Assembly (NCBI GenBank): GCA_002633025.1
Contig: NMRB01000538.1
Coordinates: 216,385-280,384, forward strand
Source of the DNA: Notospermus geniculatus
Taxonomy: Eukaryota > Nemertea > Pilidiophora > Heteronemertea > Lineidae
Length of the DNA: 64,000 nt
Direction of reading: 5' to 3'
The position numbers were made by a program, and so were the translations under genes. The notes under the pieces are model-generated. The model searched no databases. It was given only the letters and a program-made list of their open reading frames with translations, and had not been told where the DNA came from. This document shows, in pieces, positions 30,801 to 43,200 of the stretch (its first letter is position 1; each line of letters starts with the position of its first letter).

Positions 30801-30859
30801 ACTTTCACGTGGAGGAGAACCTTTACAGCAGTGTGCACTGTGTTGCCGTCTCTTTCAGA

Positions 30860-31160
30860 ATGTCACGTCAAGACGAGGAGAGCCCGCTGCTCGGGCGAAG
30901 GGCTGAGGCACCACACCAGAGAGGTCAACAGTTCGGACCCACAAACCAATCAGAGCAACTAAGGGATGAATCCGACTATTACGTACCACCAAACCGAGGC
31001 GGGAGACGGCTCAGCATCGTCTGCCTTTTCTCAGTTCTGTTTCTACAATGTTTTGGAACAAATGTTGACATTGAATTCAAATATTCGCTGGCGAAACTAA
31101 GTCACATCAAACCCCCAGACGTGGATAAAAAATTCATGCCATTAATAGCAGTAGGAGCCA
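30860..31160 (+). pseudogene. Orphan first coding exon of a C-type transporter
   Basis: A 301-base exon starting MSRQDEESPLLGRR and ending in GAVGAS-like phase 1 at a consensus donor (CCA|GTAAGA), almost identical to exon 1 of copy C (40229-40529). No C-type exon 2-10 follows. The next exons belong to copy B, which has its own first exon. In principle it could splice to B exon 2 (both phase 1), giving a hybrid with a C-type N-terminus. Confidence 0.88.
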
Positions 31161-31176
31161 GTAAGAAGTGATTCAT

Positions 31177-31566
31177 TAGGCCTTTTTACACGGTGCGGGT
31201 TCGAGTAAACCTACCTCCACCCTCCCCGGGCGGGTTCGGTTCAGGATGGATTGATCGCTTTTACACGGTGCGGATTCAGTAACTCGCCTCGATCAGGTTC
31301 GAGGTCGGTTCATACAAATGTGTGCCACTAGATGGCGTGTATCAACATTTACAGTTATCGTAGGTAAAAAATAATCACTAAATGTCGATAAACTATGCTT
31401 CTAACAGCATGAGCAGTGCTTGAGAAATCTCCCGCGTGATTTCTTCACAGGTAACTTACAGCAAGTACGCCAGTGATGTCACTCAGGTAGCGTGCTCAAT
31501 CCCGCACGAGGCCGGTGGAGGTCGGTTCGCTTTTACACGAGAGCAAAACCGGCCTGCACCTACCTA
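31177..31566. repeat. Truncated GGCCTTTTTACAC element ending at the duplication junction
   Basis: Left part of the complete element at 40548-41052. Homology stops at CGGCCTGCACCTACCT (about 31566), where the 36-bp minisatellite of unit 2 begins. Confidence 0.85.
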
Positions 31567-31660
31567 CTGCCCTATCACCTGGTGTGCTGCTGGCGTTAGA
31601 TTGCCTGCCCTATCACCTGGTGTGCTGGTGGCGTTAGATTGCCTGCACTATCACCTGCTG
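31567..31660 (+). repeat. 36-bp minisatellite, three units, at the start of duplication unit 2
   Basis: TGCCCTATCACCTGGTGTGC units as at 21266-21590, but only about three. This is the physical junction of the tandem duplication. Confidence 0.92.
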
Positions 31661-32386
31661 GCGTTCAATGTTGCACTGAATTCGCGCTTTGCAAACCTTT
31701 GCCGATCATTTTTCTTGGCGATGTATTACAGTTGTTATACTGTCCACTGAAAACCGTTAGATCTACACCTGGTTCGATTCCAATTGGGCCTACTCCACTA
31801 TGTTTCAATAGCGAGGTAGAATCTCTTTGCAGGACACTGCGCGTCTCCCCTTTCACGAGTAGTCAACCATGACTAAACCGAGTTTATGAATTTTTGATTA
31901 TATTCTCATCGGCAAAGGTATTTGCGTGGGGCTATTGGTGGTTTCCCCACCAGACGAGGAAGTAGGCCTATGAATGGTTTAAAGACGGGAAAGTTGTCAC
32001 GAATTTTCACACGGAGAAGGATTCAAACGGATGAAGAATTTCATGGGAATGTTAAATAATCATCCATGTGAGTATATCTCGAAATTTCGCTTACGTGCGC
32101 GCATACTTGCGGCGCGATGCTGTGCTTGCGATGCGGATTTTGCCATCGTACTTCACCGCAAGTCTGAACACCGTATGTAGAAGGCCTCTGCTCAGTGTGT
32201 CTTTTTTCCCGCCTCCTGTTTTACGATTTTCACAGGGAAATGGGCATTTATGAGTTGACTAGTGGTGGTGGTGGTTGTGGTGGTGATAGTTGTGGTGGTG
32301 GTGGCCAGGCGGGACCCACGTTTCCCGCTTTCGCACATCACATTGTTTATTTACTTGTGTTTGTCTCCACCACCTCGCCTTACAGA

Positions 32387-35300
32387 ATGCCCAGCAGTGC
32401 AAGTGAGGAGCAGAGCCCGTTACTTGGGCCAGGAAATCATGCAGCTACCCAACCCAGGGATCAACCAGGATTAACCGATGATCCTGTAACACATCACGAA
32501 ACAGCTGGCCAAGAAATAGACGTCCAGTCACCACCACCAAATCAACGCAGAAGATGTCTCGGTATCGTCTGTCTTATGCTGGTCGTATTCCTCCAGTGTT
32601 TTGGGTCTGACTATGACGAACAGGTTAAAAGCATGGCCGACAAGGTTTTTGACATGAACAAGAAAGAAGTACGTCGGAATCTCATGACGGTGGTTGCGGT
32701 TGCAGCTTGTAAGTTCGAAATTGTAAATGCATGTTGGCCTATTATCGGAAGTCTTATTCGAGAGGTTAACAAATCGCTCCGTTAAAGGCTCGTTTCCACA
32801 GACGCGTTTCACGCTGCGTGATGCGTCAAATCTTTTGTTATTTTCCGCCGCTCTGCTTCCAAACAATGGGCGAAGCGTCAAAACGCTCACGCTACCGCTT
32901 CTGTGGAAACGGGCCTTAAAGGCTCGTTTCCACAGACGCGTTTCACGCTGCGTGATGCGTCAAATCTTTTGTTATTTTCCGCCGCTCTGCTTCCAAACAA
33001 TGGGCGAAGCGTCAAAACGCTCACGCTACCGCTTCTGTGGAAACGGGTCTTAACGGTAACACTGAAGCTAACGTCATTTTTTACATTGCAAATGTACATC
33101 AGAAATAGCCGTGTTTACCTGACATCCGTTACCGTTATGCGACACGACGTTATCCGCCAAAGCATTGGCGGAGCAATTCTTTAGCGTTAGCGTTAGTGTT
33201 ATCGTGAACGGAGCGGTTTCTTGACCTCTCCATTACTTTCAGTGCTACTTTACTTTCTGCCACTGGTCATTGGACTATACGTCGACACCTACGCCGGGAG
33301 ATACAAGACACTGTTCTTCGGGCTTTGTTTAAAACTGACTGGTGAGTATCACCGCGACTTGAAGCTGAAAAAAAGCCATTGAAAACTGCCAACATCATGA
33401 CGGCCTTTGGAAGGCCTATGAATTGAACCCATTGAAGCTAAGATAGCATGGCTTAACCCGCAGGCCAGAGTGAAGCTGAACGGAAAAAGCCATTGAAAAC
33501 TGCCAACATCAGGACGGCCTTAGGAAGGCCTATGAATTGAACCCATTGAAGATAGCATGGCTTAACCCGCAGGCCAGAGAGTATCGCTAGAAGTTAGGTA
33601 CAACGCGATCACTACGTGGATGGGTCACCGGCGCGCGTAGCCTACAATATCCTACCCTTGATAAAAAAGTAAGCTTATAAAGTTTAAAGTTTGGGTTTAT
33701 AGTCCGATATCAACAACGGTAGAGGTGTCATCCGACTTTACACTTTAACCCCAGTCTATCCTAAAACCTTTCAGTAGAACTCAGATGAGCTGCTCATTCA
33801 GCGCATACAATCTGAGCATTCCGGCCGGTACCCATTTATACACCTGGGTGGAGAGAGGCCAGTGAGGCAAAGAGACTTGCCCAAAGTCTCACGCCCAGTA
33901 GGTTTCGAACCCGGGATCCTCTGACCGCTAGTCGGAGGTCCGAACCACTACACCACCGTGGCTTTCCACAAACAAGGTGACTGGAAGTAAAAACAATGCC
34001 TATTTTCAGGGAATTTCCTCGGTTTTGTCGCTAACCTTGTGTTTGAGTCAGCCAAGGAAAAGAACCCGTTCGTGGTAAGCCTAAAACCTGCTGAGAAAAA
34101 AGTCACCTTACATAGAAATAGATTGTTGCCCACCTAATGCAGCCTTAAGGCGGTGACAGACTGGCGCGTAAGCAACGCGTCTCGGGAAAGCGTTCAACCA
34201 ATCAGGGAGGCGGTAACACGGACCGAAACACCTACCAAAAAATCTGATTGGAGGAACGCCTGCAAGACGCGCCGCGTACTCGGGCGCCAGTCTGTCACCG
34301 GCTTAAGGCCTCGTTCACACGGGCACGCGTAGGCGTTGAGCGTAAAGGCCTGTATCCAATAGTCCGGGTTACCGCTGCGGTTTGCCGCACCGGGATTTTT
34401 TCACAGGGTTTTGGATAATCCTTCGATGGTTTAAAAATACATGGCGTGTTAATTGCCCAATGCCTGTGAAAATCGATCCCGCACCGCAAACCGCACCGGA
34501 AACCGTTGTAGTGGATACAGGCCAACTGCAGCGGTAACCCGGACTAGTGGATACAGGGCTTTAATCCTTTGTTCATATCGCGCCGCGTCGCACCGCTCCT
34601 GCAGTGTGAACTAGGCTTTAGTCAAACTGAATGGGCCGATTAATAACAAGGGGGCATCCTATATCAGGGGCATTAGATTACGGGATTGGGGATCTTGATC
34701 TCTCTGGCGTCAATTAATTGTCCCGCTAATCCGTAGATTTGTTGGGGTCATATTATGCGAATCGTTATTTTTCAGGTCTCGTTTTTTTCTGCGGTGTTTG
34801 CCGTCAGTTTTGTTACTCTACTTGGGGGCGTTGCCTGCGTCTTCATTTCTCTCGTTACATTCAGCTGCCAGCAGGTCCAACAAACGTTTTACGGAATATC
34901 CTCAGCGATCAGATGGTAGGTGACATCGTCGCGAAGAGGTGACGAAATCTGCGTCATTTTCACTCGTTATGATACTGACTGTAGCTTTATCTGATATAGA
35001 CAAAAAGATGCTCACAAGAGCAAACGAGGACAGTTCGATGCAAGTACATGTAATAGTATACTGGTGAGTGACATATTGCGTAGACGGTGTACTACCTGAT
35101 GTTTCCAAACAATTTTTTTGGACATTTTAAACCCAAAATTCGAACATTCCTTCGTTACATCTCCTCCAATTTAATTAATTTTTTTATTATTTTTTAAAAA
35201 AAAATTAATGTAATTTTATTCCCAGGGTTATCCTCTGCGTTATCGTCGGTTCAGCTTCTTCGCAACTTTTCCTCGCCATCCGTAATCTGACACCATCCTG

Positions 35301-38300
35301 GTTGGATACCAACTACCCTTTTTACGGGACAGTCCTGTGTGCGTTGATGCTTGGTTGTGACGTACTTTCCGTGGTGATTTTTCTGTTAGGAAAGGCTCAC
35401 TACAAAATGCAGACACTTGAAAAGGGTAAGGTGCACGATGCCGGGCACGAAGACACATGTAAAGCCAAGCGCACATTTCCGACAAAACTCAATGCATTAG
35501 GGGTCGACTCGTCATTCAGCCGGGTCAGTCGATTTTGTTTACCTGACATTGTTTGTACCTGACATTGATTGTGTTTACCTGACATCCGTTATCCGTAACT
35601 GCGAGACGACGTTATCCGCCAAAGCATTGGCTCATGTACAGATCGAGATGAAAAAACGTGTCGCATAACGGATCCCGGATGTCAGGTAAACACAGCTTTA
35701 TGCATTGAGTTTTGTCGCAAATGTGCGCTTGGCTTAATGTTCCTTCTAAAGCGAGGTTCATTGGCACACGGATCCGGTCCGTTTCCAGTCCGATTACCCC
35801 CAGTTTTTCGGATACAACAACGCAGAAGCGGCGACTTGACAATGAGCGACACACAGAGAAACACCAAGCCCATTTCCCAGTGTCCTTCAAACAATGGAAG
35901 TCACACAGAAAAACGGCCACACTGAAAAACGTTACACCTGTACCTCATTCTATTATGGAAATGGCATGAATTTTTCTCCTTTTTAGGCCGGAAGTCATGG
36001 GAAAACATGGTCAGAATAGTCAAAGCCTTTGTGTTTCGTACGAAGTCTCCGTACGTGGATGATTCTGATATACTACGGAGTGCAGAGAGCCTAGAGGCGG
36101 AACGGCGGTACAGAAGAACCTTGGATAGACTGATATTGAGAAAGGCTGTCTTGTTTTTCGCCCTCGTGTCAAGTGTGGCAGTTTCCTTGTCATCGACATA
36201 TTTTGTAAGTACAAAAAGTTGCTTTTTCATATCGTCATGTAGGCCTAATGTACATAATTAGGCCATTCAAAGATTCATTCTAAATCACTCCAAATATTAC
36301 CGGTAAATCCTGACCTGAGCGCCAAAACAGAATTTATATAGTTCTGTAGAAGGAAACCGGAGCTTCCAGAGAAAATGTCAAAGAGAGATGTCGAACTGAA
36401 CAGGTGTGGAAGGAAAGAATGTCCTCCTAGGACATAAAATCCTAAGATTCTGATCGTAGGCGTTGTTTGTTATAGCCATGAGCCTTAATCTGTCATTAAA
36501 CAAGAGAAACGGAGACCTTTTACCTGGGGACTGTCTTTCCTGTTTCACTTCTCGGGATAAAGGTTTGTTGATAGCCCAAGGAACATCGTGATTTCAACGT
36601 TAGTGATTCCTTTCAGATGAGACAAATTATGACTATGTATAAACACACGCGGGTGGGATATTATTGGGCAAAACTCGTCAGACATATACGGATTCCTTTC
36701 CTATTCGGGCCTGCTGTTGTAGGCGTTATTTTCAAAAAGTTTGGAGGCACTTTAAAACCAGAATCGAATGCGAATCAGCTGAAAACTATCGGTAAGTCCG
36801 GATGGAGGTAAAAAATCTGACTATTGAAAGCGTAAAATGTGCGAGAACATTTTTTTTGTCAGATCTGTATGTTCGCTTTCACCTGACCCAACAGGTACAA
36901 TGAAAGGAATTTCTTCTTTCGAAGAGTACGATGGCGCAGTGTAGAACGGCGGGCTCGTCGCCAAGAGACCGCGGGTTGGATACCCGTCCCAGCGAGTCGC
37001 CACTCTGTTCTCTCAACTGGTGAAAGGACCAAGTGATGCGCTGAATGAGTTCCCCAGAAATTTCTTGTAAGACTAAGACTGGATTAATAATGTGAAGCGC
37101 TTTGTGACTGACGACAGCGGAAAGCGCTTTTCAATAAAAAGTCTCATATGATGGCACAAACACGCTTCGTAGCTCATTCAATTTCCTTTTTTACCACTTG
37201 CAGGCGTGGCATCATTACTAGGCGCCATCGCACTTGTCATAGCTGGAGTGGTGAGCAAGGTGAAGGATATTCCTAACTCGGAAACAGTCAGTGTCTTCTG
37301 GTTGATCCCCCAGTTCTTTGTGATGGACGTAGCCAGCTTCCTGTTATACAGCTCGGGTAAGGATCATTTTTGTCGAGTCCATAAAATCTCGTCCCCAGCA
37401 ATGATAACATTGTATTGAAGTGCCGGTTAACAATGGCTTCACGGTTGTGAATCCTCGGGAAGCCTTTGTTAACTGGCCTTTTCGTATACCGTATACTTCT
37501 ATGTAACGGAAGCCTTAGAACTGCGGTTGGAGTTTAAAGCCAAACTGAATTTTGATTGAATCATAAAGGAATCAAACATGAAGGTTCAAGTAACAAATTT
37601 AGCATTTTATAAATGGGGACAGTATCCCTTTAAACTTAACTTAACACTCTAACATATGATGGGCAAGACCCTTCTGCATGACATACTAGTAGGGCTATGA
37701 CAAAACCATAACCCATGGTTGAATTGCTTATAGAGAGACAATCTGAGAGCAACCTCTCACCTGCAGCATCGCCTTTACTTTCCCGATACGATTGAGTACA
37801 CCAAGTTTGAGTCAACGGGGTACTGTGCTTTCTAAACTGGTCACCTTTTCCCGTTTTCAGCATTCACTCTCTGCTACCTGACAAGCCCAAAGGGACTGGA
37901 GACCTTCACCTTCTGTGTCTGTGTCTGTCTGTCCGTACTGATAATTGCCATTGAAGCCATAGTCAATGTATCTGCAGGTATGTCCATATGTCCATAGACA
38001 ACACTGGGTAAATTTAATGTAAGCCTACAGCAGGAGGAAACCGGAAGACCCGGAGGAAAACCTGCGTTGCCAAAGAGGTGCAGCCTCTCTGTTACAAAAG
38101 CAGGTCTGGTGGATCGAACCCGGAACCTCAGAGGTGACAGGTCGGGATGTTTCCACTGCTCACTCTGACAGCCCACTTTTTGAGGCGAGATCATCCTCTT
38201 TGTTGCATGGAGACACTGGCAAGACCGGGGGTCGAACTGGCAACCTCGTTACTGACATGCGCAGATGGTTTCCACTTCTCGCCCAGACAGCCCGACAAAT

Positions 38301-38338
38301 GTTCCAGACCGACCGCAAATATTGATTTATTTTTCAGA
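32387..38338 (+). CDS. Transporter copy B (POT/SLC15-like), last exon lost at an N
   Basis: Same subtype as copy A. Exons: 32387-32708, 33243-33341, 34010-34074, 34776-34915, 35226-35425, 35987-36204, 36617-36791, 37204-37356, 37861-37977; all in frame, 496 residues so far. Starts MPSSASEEQSPLLG with an acidic di-leucine motif, then the first membrane helix (CLGIVCLMLVVFLQCFGS). Exon 2 has PLVIGLYVDTYAGRYKT, the POT signature region. Exon 9 is intact (117 bases; compare the shift in copy A). The final exon should start at 38338 after ATTTTTCAG, but a single N at 38339 joins directly to a G-rich run that in copy A lies beyond the stop. The missing exon (about 263 bases) is probably an assembly loss. 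The surplus last exon in copy A may be the misplaced one. The 5' UTR must come from an upstream exon, as the ATG follows an acceptor. Confidence 0.82.
32783..33055. repeat. Two tandem hairpin elements with GGCTCGTTTCCACA ends
   Basis: Two almost identical copies of about 137 bp. Each begins AAAGGCTCGTTTCCACAGAC and ends TCTGTGGAAACGGG, with an inner GCGTTTCACGC / GCGTCAAAACGC pairing. In copy B intron 1. Confidence 0.85.
33385..33590 (+). repeat. 108-bp direct duplication in copy B intron 2
   Basis: Two copies sharing AAAGCCATTGAAAACTGCC, GAAGGCCTATGAATTGAAC and CATGGCTTAACCCGCAGGCC. Single copy or absent in copy A. Confidence 0.85.
33690..33962 (-). repeat. Reversed SINE with a conserved central domain
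   Basis: On the minus strand: tRNA-like head with a B box (GGTTTCGAACCC region, plus-strand 33901-33915), then the block with GTACCCATTTATACACCTGG and GGTGGAGAGAGGC, a central domain shared by many metazoan SINEs. In copy B intron 2 only. Confidence 0.7.
34143..34622. repeat. Adjacent and nested foldback elements in copy B intron 3
   Basis: 34143-34305: TTAAGGCGGTGACAGACTGG paired with CCAGTCTGTCACCGGCTTAAG. 34306-34622: outer GGCCTCGTTCACACGGGC ... CAGTGTGAACTAGGC with an inner element AAGGCCTGTATCCA ... TGGATACAGGGCTTT nested inside. Confidence 0.72.
35571..35696. repeat. MITE with GTGTTTACCTGACATCCG ends
   Basis: GTGTTTACCTGACATCCGTT and CGGATGTCAGGTAAACAC are perfect complements, in copy B intron 5. 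A half copy is at about 33107-33190, and the outer ends of 22100-22245 belong to the same family. Confidence 0.82.
36920..37145 (+). repeat. tRNA-derived SINE in copy B intron 7
   Basis: Orthologous to 26285-26515: GATGGCGCAGTG head, GGGTTGGATACCC (B box mutated), AAGCGCTTTGTGACTG ... AAAGCGCTTTTCAATAAA tail. Confidence 0.78.
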
Positions 38339-38339
38339 N

Positions 38340-39219
38340 GGGGGTGGGGGTGGGTGGGGTATTAGGTAAAACATCACTTTTTACCACATCATATTGTGGA
38401 AAATTTATATGTCTGGATGGCCTTAGGGTAGGGTGGTTGAGAGGGCATTCCCCCCTGTCCCTGCTATATGCCATTGTTTAGTTGTTGCAATTGTACAGTA
38501 CATGTATGTATGTATGTATGTATAATCTTATACGCAGACCATTTTTGTCAGTTGTCGAATTCAAATATACCGTGTTTTATTCATGAATTATGTAATCCTA
38601 ATAAAGTTACTCTGTGGACATCATGAGTTGTTATGCTGTTTTTTTAACCTGAGTTTTTAAAGCATCACAGTACGTGTATTGAATTTTAGGGTATTTTCCA
38701 AGTGTTTGGAGAATGCAGAGTGTTGTAGTCTCACAGCCTTTTGAAGGTCCCCAAAATGCTTGCCTAATACATATTCAAAGAATCAACACCCAGTTTTCAG
38801 CACGCGTTGAAAAAAAAAACTGCAGGAGGGCTCTAATGTATTCGGATAGAGCAGAGTAGGCCCTACATTTACTACACTTAACGTCGGAGGACGTAAGCAC
38901 TTTTTAACCAATCAGGTGTTATATCTACCAGTGTTTCTGTTGGTGAGTGTGTCCCCCTTATTGTTTGGGAAACGCTGGCAGATAGATCGACATGTTTCTC
39001 TGTGTATCCCTTATTGTCAAGTCGCTGCTTATTCCGTCAGACAATAGGAGGGGAACACTCACAGATGGGGAACCCTGGAAGATGTTACACCGGGAATACC
39101 GATCATCGTGCCTCTATCTTGGCAGTGGTTCACTCGGGCTGACCTCAGAATGTGGAAAAGAGAGCAGCCTAGTTTTGTGTGTCACGTAGAGACATGCCCG
39201 TTTTTCAATTTGCAATTGA
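38340..39219. other. 3' flank of copy B
   Basis: Matches 29085-29849 with a few indels. AATAAA at 38600-38605 is the probable poly(A) signal of copy B. No gene. Confidence 0.55.
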
Positions 39220-39605
39220 AAAATTGAAAACAAGCCGTGTTCGTCATCCCTTCATTCCTGTCACACTTTCGACATGAAGGAAGTCACGAGTCGTGCCAGG
39301 AGAACCCACGTCACTTTGTCTACCAAATAAAAGCGAATATTTCTAACAGGAACTTTAATCAAATTATGATCATGTGCGAAGAAATGAAAAATATCAGACA
39401 TTGTATTGCCACATTTTTTTGGCAAGTCAACCGTGGTATGTTTTGTTGAGATTTCAAAATGGCGGAGCGGTTTTTCCCAAGACAAGGAAGTACGTGTAAC
39501 AGAACACGGGTTCGACACTGCTGGGTTTGTTATGTTCAGATGAGGGATAGACGAGTGAGAATAAGGTTAAAATCTCCAGTATTCAGGATTCAAGGTTCAT
39601 GTAAG
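39220..39605 (+). promoter_or_regulatory. Conserved block with CAAAATGGCGGAG, copy 2
   Basis: Same block as 29850-30225, here 0.6-1 kb upstream of intact copy C; ATGGCGG at 39459-39465, donor-like GGAA|GTACGT and TTCAT|GTAAGT follow. Candidate promoter and exon 0 of copy C. Confidence 0.5.
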
Positions 39606-39769
39606 TACAGAATCACGACAGACATGACACAGATAGCCTGATTCAGATTTGTTGTAGAGCATATTGAGGGCCGAAAGACTCGCCCGCATCATCCTATATG
39701 TATTTGTGTTACTTGTGTTACTTCCTGTTTAGACTAAAAGCGCTTCTAGAGTTTACTTCTAGTGTTGGC

Positions 39770-40150
39770 TCTCAATGGGCAATGCACCATCACCAAGACG
39801 CAAATGGCTGCCCAAACACGTAGTTTTCTATGGTTGAATTCCCATAGAGAGCCAATATCGAGGGAGAAAACTGCGCCTTTACGTGAGACCAACGACATAA
39901 ACGGCTGCCCATAGTTTTCTATGGTCTAGTTGCCCATAGAGAGCCAATTCTCGAGAGAAAACGGCGAGACCATGCCAATGACACAAACGTAGAGAGCCAA
40001 CGCGAGGGAGAAAACTATGGATGCCCATGGTTCGCTACAGGGTGGCCCACAAAAATCCCCCCCCCCCCCACACACACAATAGAAGGGCTATTGTTTGGCT
40101 ATTGTTCGATGGAAAATTTTTGTGGCCCACCCTGAATGTTGCCCATAGAG
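39770..40150. repeat. Cluster of CTCTATGGGCAA repeats, copy 2
   Basis: Same arrangement as 30370-30800, ending GTGGCCCACCCTGAATGTTG about 80 bases before copy C exon 1. Confidence 0.75.
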
Positions 40151-40228
40151 AGCCAACTTGCACGAGAAAGCTCTCACGTGGAGGAGAACCTTTATAGCGG
40201 TGTGCAGTGTGTTGCCGTCTCTTTCAGA

Positions 40229-43200
40229 ATGTCACGTCAAGACGAGGAGAGCCCGCTGCTCGGGCGAAGGGCTGAGGCGCCACACCAGAGAGGTCAACAG
40301 TTCGGACCCAGAAATCAATCAGAGCAACTAAGGGATGAATCCGACTATTACGTACCACCAAACCGAGGCGGGAGACGGCTGAGCATCGTCTGCCTTTTCT
40401 CAGTTCTGTTTCTACAATGTTTTGGAACAAATGTTGACATTGAATTCAAATATTCGCTGGCGAAACTAAGTCACATCAAACCCCCAGACGTGGATAAAAA
40501 ATTCATGCCATTTATAGCAGTAGGAGCCAGTAAGAAGTGATTCATTAGGCCTTTTTACACGGTGCGGGTTCGAGTAAACCTACCTCCACCCTCCCCGGGC
40601 GGGTTCGGTTCAGGATGGATTGATCACGGTGCGGGTTCAGTAACTCGCCTCGATCAGGTTCGAGGTCGGTTCGTATAAATGTGTCGTGCCACTAGATGGC
40701 GTGTATCAACATTTACAGTTATCGTAAGTAAAAAATAATCACTAAATGTCGATAAACTATGCTTCTAACAGCATGAGCAGTGCTTGAGAAATCTCCCGCG
40801 TGATTTCTTCACAGGTAACTTACAGCAAGTACGCCAGTGATGTCACTCAGGTAGCTCAATCCCGCACGAGGCCGGTGGATGTCGGTTCGCTTTTACACGA
40901 GAGCAAAACCGGCCTGCACCTACCTCCACCTTCCCGAGACTCACGCGGCGAACTGAACTGGCCCGAGGAAGGTTTTACACGGCGGGGAAAAACAGCCGAA
41001 CCCTCCTCGATCCAGTCTCGATCCGACAAGCACCCGCACAGTGTAAAAAGGCCTAGTCATGGATTCATTGTTCCCCAGTCGTTGTACCTTAGAACTTGAG
41101 TCCTACATGTAAATACTCGGTTAACCCTGCCGGCCGCAAGTGCCTCAAATCTACTACACCTTTACTGCTTACTTAAGGCTCGTCTACACGGTCATACATT
41201 TGTTCAAAACATCATCATACATTTGTATGATGATGTCTGATGATGTCCAAGCTTGTTTGTCGATTTCGGTCTTGTGACAATGCAGCTAAAATTTTGAACA
41301 TCATCATACATTGTTCAAAACAGCATCATACACTTGCATGATGATGTTCAAGTTTGTTGTGGTTTTCGATCTACAGTCCAACATTCATGGACATTGTATG
41401 ATGAAGTATGATGGAGAAAGGATAATGTTGGATGCTGTTCAAGTTTGTTGGGAAAACCGTCCACACGATCATACATTTGTCCCTGAACATCATCACACAT
41501 TTTTTTGGGATGTTTTGCATTGGCAAGATGAAACATGCAGCTAAAAATTTGAACATCATCATACATGTTCAGGTTTGTTGGGAAAACAGTCCACACGATC
41601 ATACATTTTGTTCTGAACATCACCACACAAATTTGAACATCATCATACATGTTGGTTGCTGTTCAAGTTTGTTGGGAAAACAGCCTACACAATCAAATAT
41701 CTGTCCATGAACATCATCATACAAATGTATGATGATGTTTTGAACAAATGTATGATCGTGTAGACAGGCCTTTAAACAGAATCCCCAAAGAAACCCTGTC
41801 ACATATAGTTACTCATTGGAAAGTACATTACAGTGTACTCACTGAGAGCTTTCCAATGAATACCTAGTACGCGATGGTTTTAGGTATCTTCCGGGCTATT
41901 TTACAGGGGCGGATCCAGGATTTGGGAAAAGATGGGGTGCCTTGTGGTAGAAACATTGAAATTTGCACCCAATTCTAGAATTTCACGGTCGATTTTTACA
42001 GATTTGTTGGCCAAAAGGGGAGGCGCGTCCGGTGCGCCCCCTCCGGATCCGCGCCTGTTTTACATTATTTTTCGACTAAATTTGAAAAAAATGACCTTGA
42101 CAGTCAAAAGGTTAATAAACTCCTCATTTTTTCCAGTAATACTGTACGTCCTGCCGATATTAGTTGGTCTGTACGCTGACACATACGCCGGCAGGTATAC
42201 ATCACTCTTCTATGGCATCACTTTAAAACTGGCAGGTAAGTTGATGTAGGAAAAAAACTTACAAAAATAAATCAGTGAAATAAAGAAGGCGGCGACTAAA
42301 TGAGGCTGAATGACGTCATGTGATAGGAATCTAAGTTCCCAGGGAATTTCATTCCGGTTGTATTGTTCAATAAGAGATTCGGGTAAATTAGGCTATCGCT
42401 ATAGAAACCAGGACCATATTCCAATATAACTACAACAGCAGACTGCTACTCCGCCTTTCCAAGGATTAGCAATATTCTATGACAGCGGGTTCGATTCCCA
42501 GCCAGGTTACCACTTTGTGTATTCTCAACTGGTCTGAAACGATCAAGTGATGGCAAACTGCACTGAAAGAAATTTACTTTAGGGGTACTCACAGGTCTGT
42601 CCCTGAGATGAGTAGAAAGGTACTCAAAATGAGATTCTATTTTGCTCATAGTGAGTAGGTAAACACTCATAATGAGTATTTACCTCATTACCTACACACT
42701 ATGAGCAAAACAGAATCTCATTATGAGTACCTTTCTACTCATCTCAGGGACAAACTGTGAGTACCCCTAAAGTACTCATCCTGAGAAGGAAATTTCTTTC
42801 AGTGTGAGATGCTCCCCATTCTAGAATTATCGGGATAACGCAAAGTGCTTTGAGACTGTACTACAGTGGTAAGCGCTGTAAAAAACATTTCAATTACATG
42901 TATTTGAATCGCTAAGAGCTATTTACAGTCTCCACGACTTTTCACAATTCCGTTTTAGGTTCGTGTGTGGGTTTTGTCATCATTGTAGTGACCGAGTCGG
43001 TGAAGGACATCAGCCCACTGACGGTAAGCCTGTCACGACAACAACAACAAGAAAAATAAAGTCAAAAATCACAGACTAATACCAAGAATATATAAGTACA
43101 TGTACTTATATATTCTTGCTAATACCACATAATAATATATAGGAACAATACAATAATGAATTTTACTACAAACGATCTGTGGCGAGGGGCTTAGCTTCTC

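Larger units (their letters stand above)
21266..31566 (+). other. Tandem segmental duplication, unit 1
   Basis: Contains transporter copy A plus an extra C-type exon 1. It matches 31567-40930 in order and orientation: minisatellite, 5' flank, ten-exon gene, downstream flank, conserved upstream block, C-type exon 1 and part of its first intron. Confidence 0.85.

Noticed and set aside
41311-41710. Overlapping frames of 60-100 codons on both strands
   Set aside because: All lie inside the ATCATCATACA hairpin element and change with its palindromic units.
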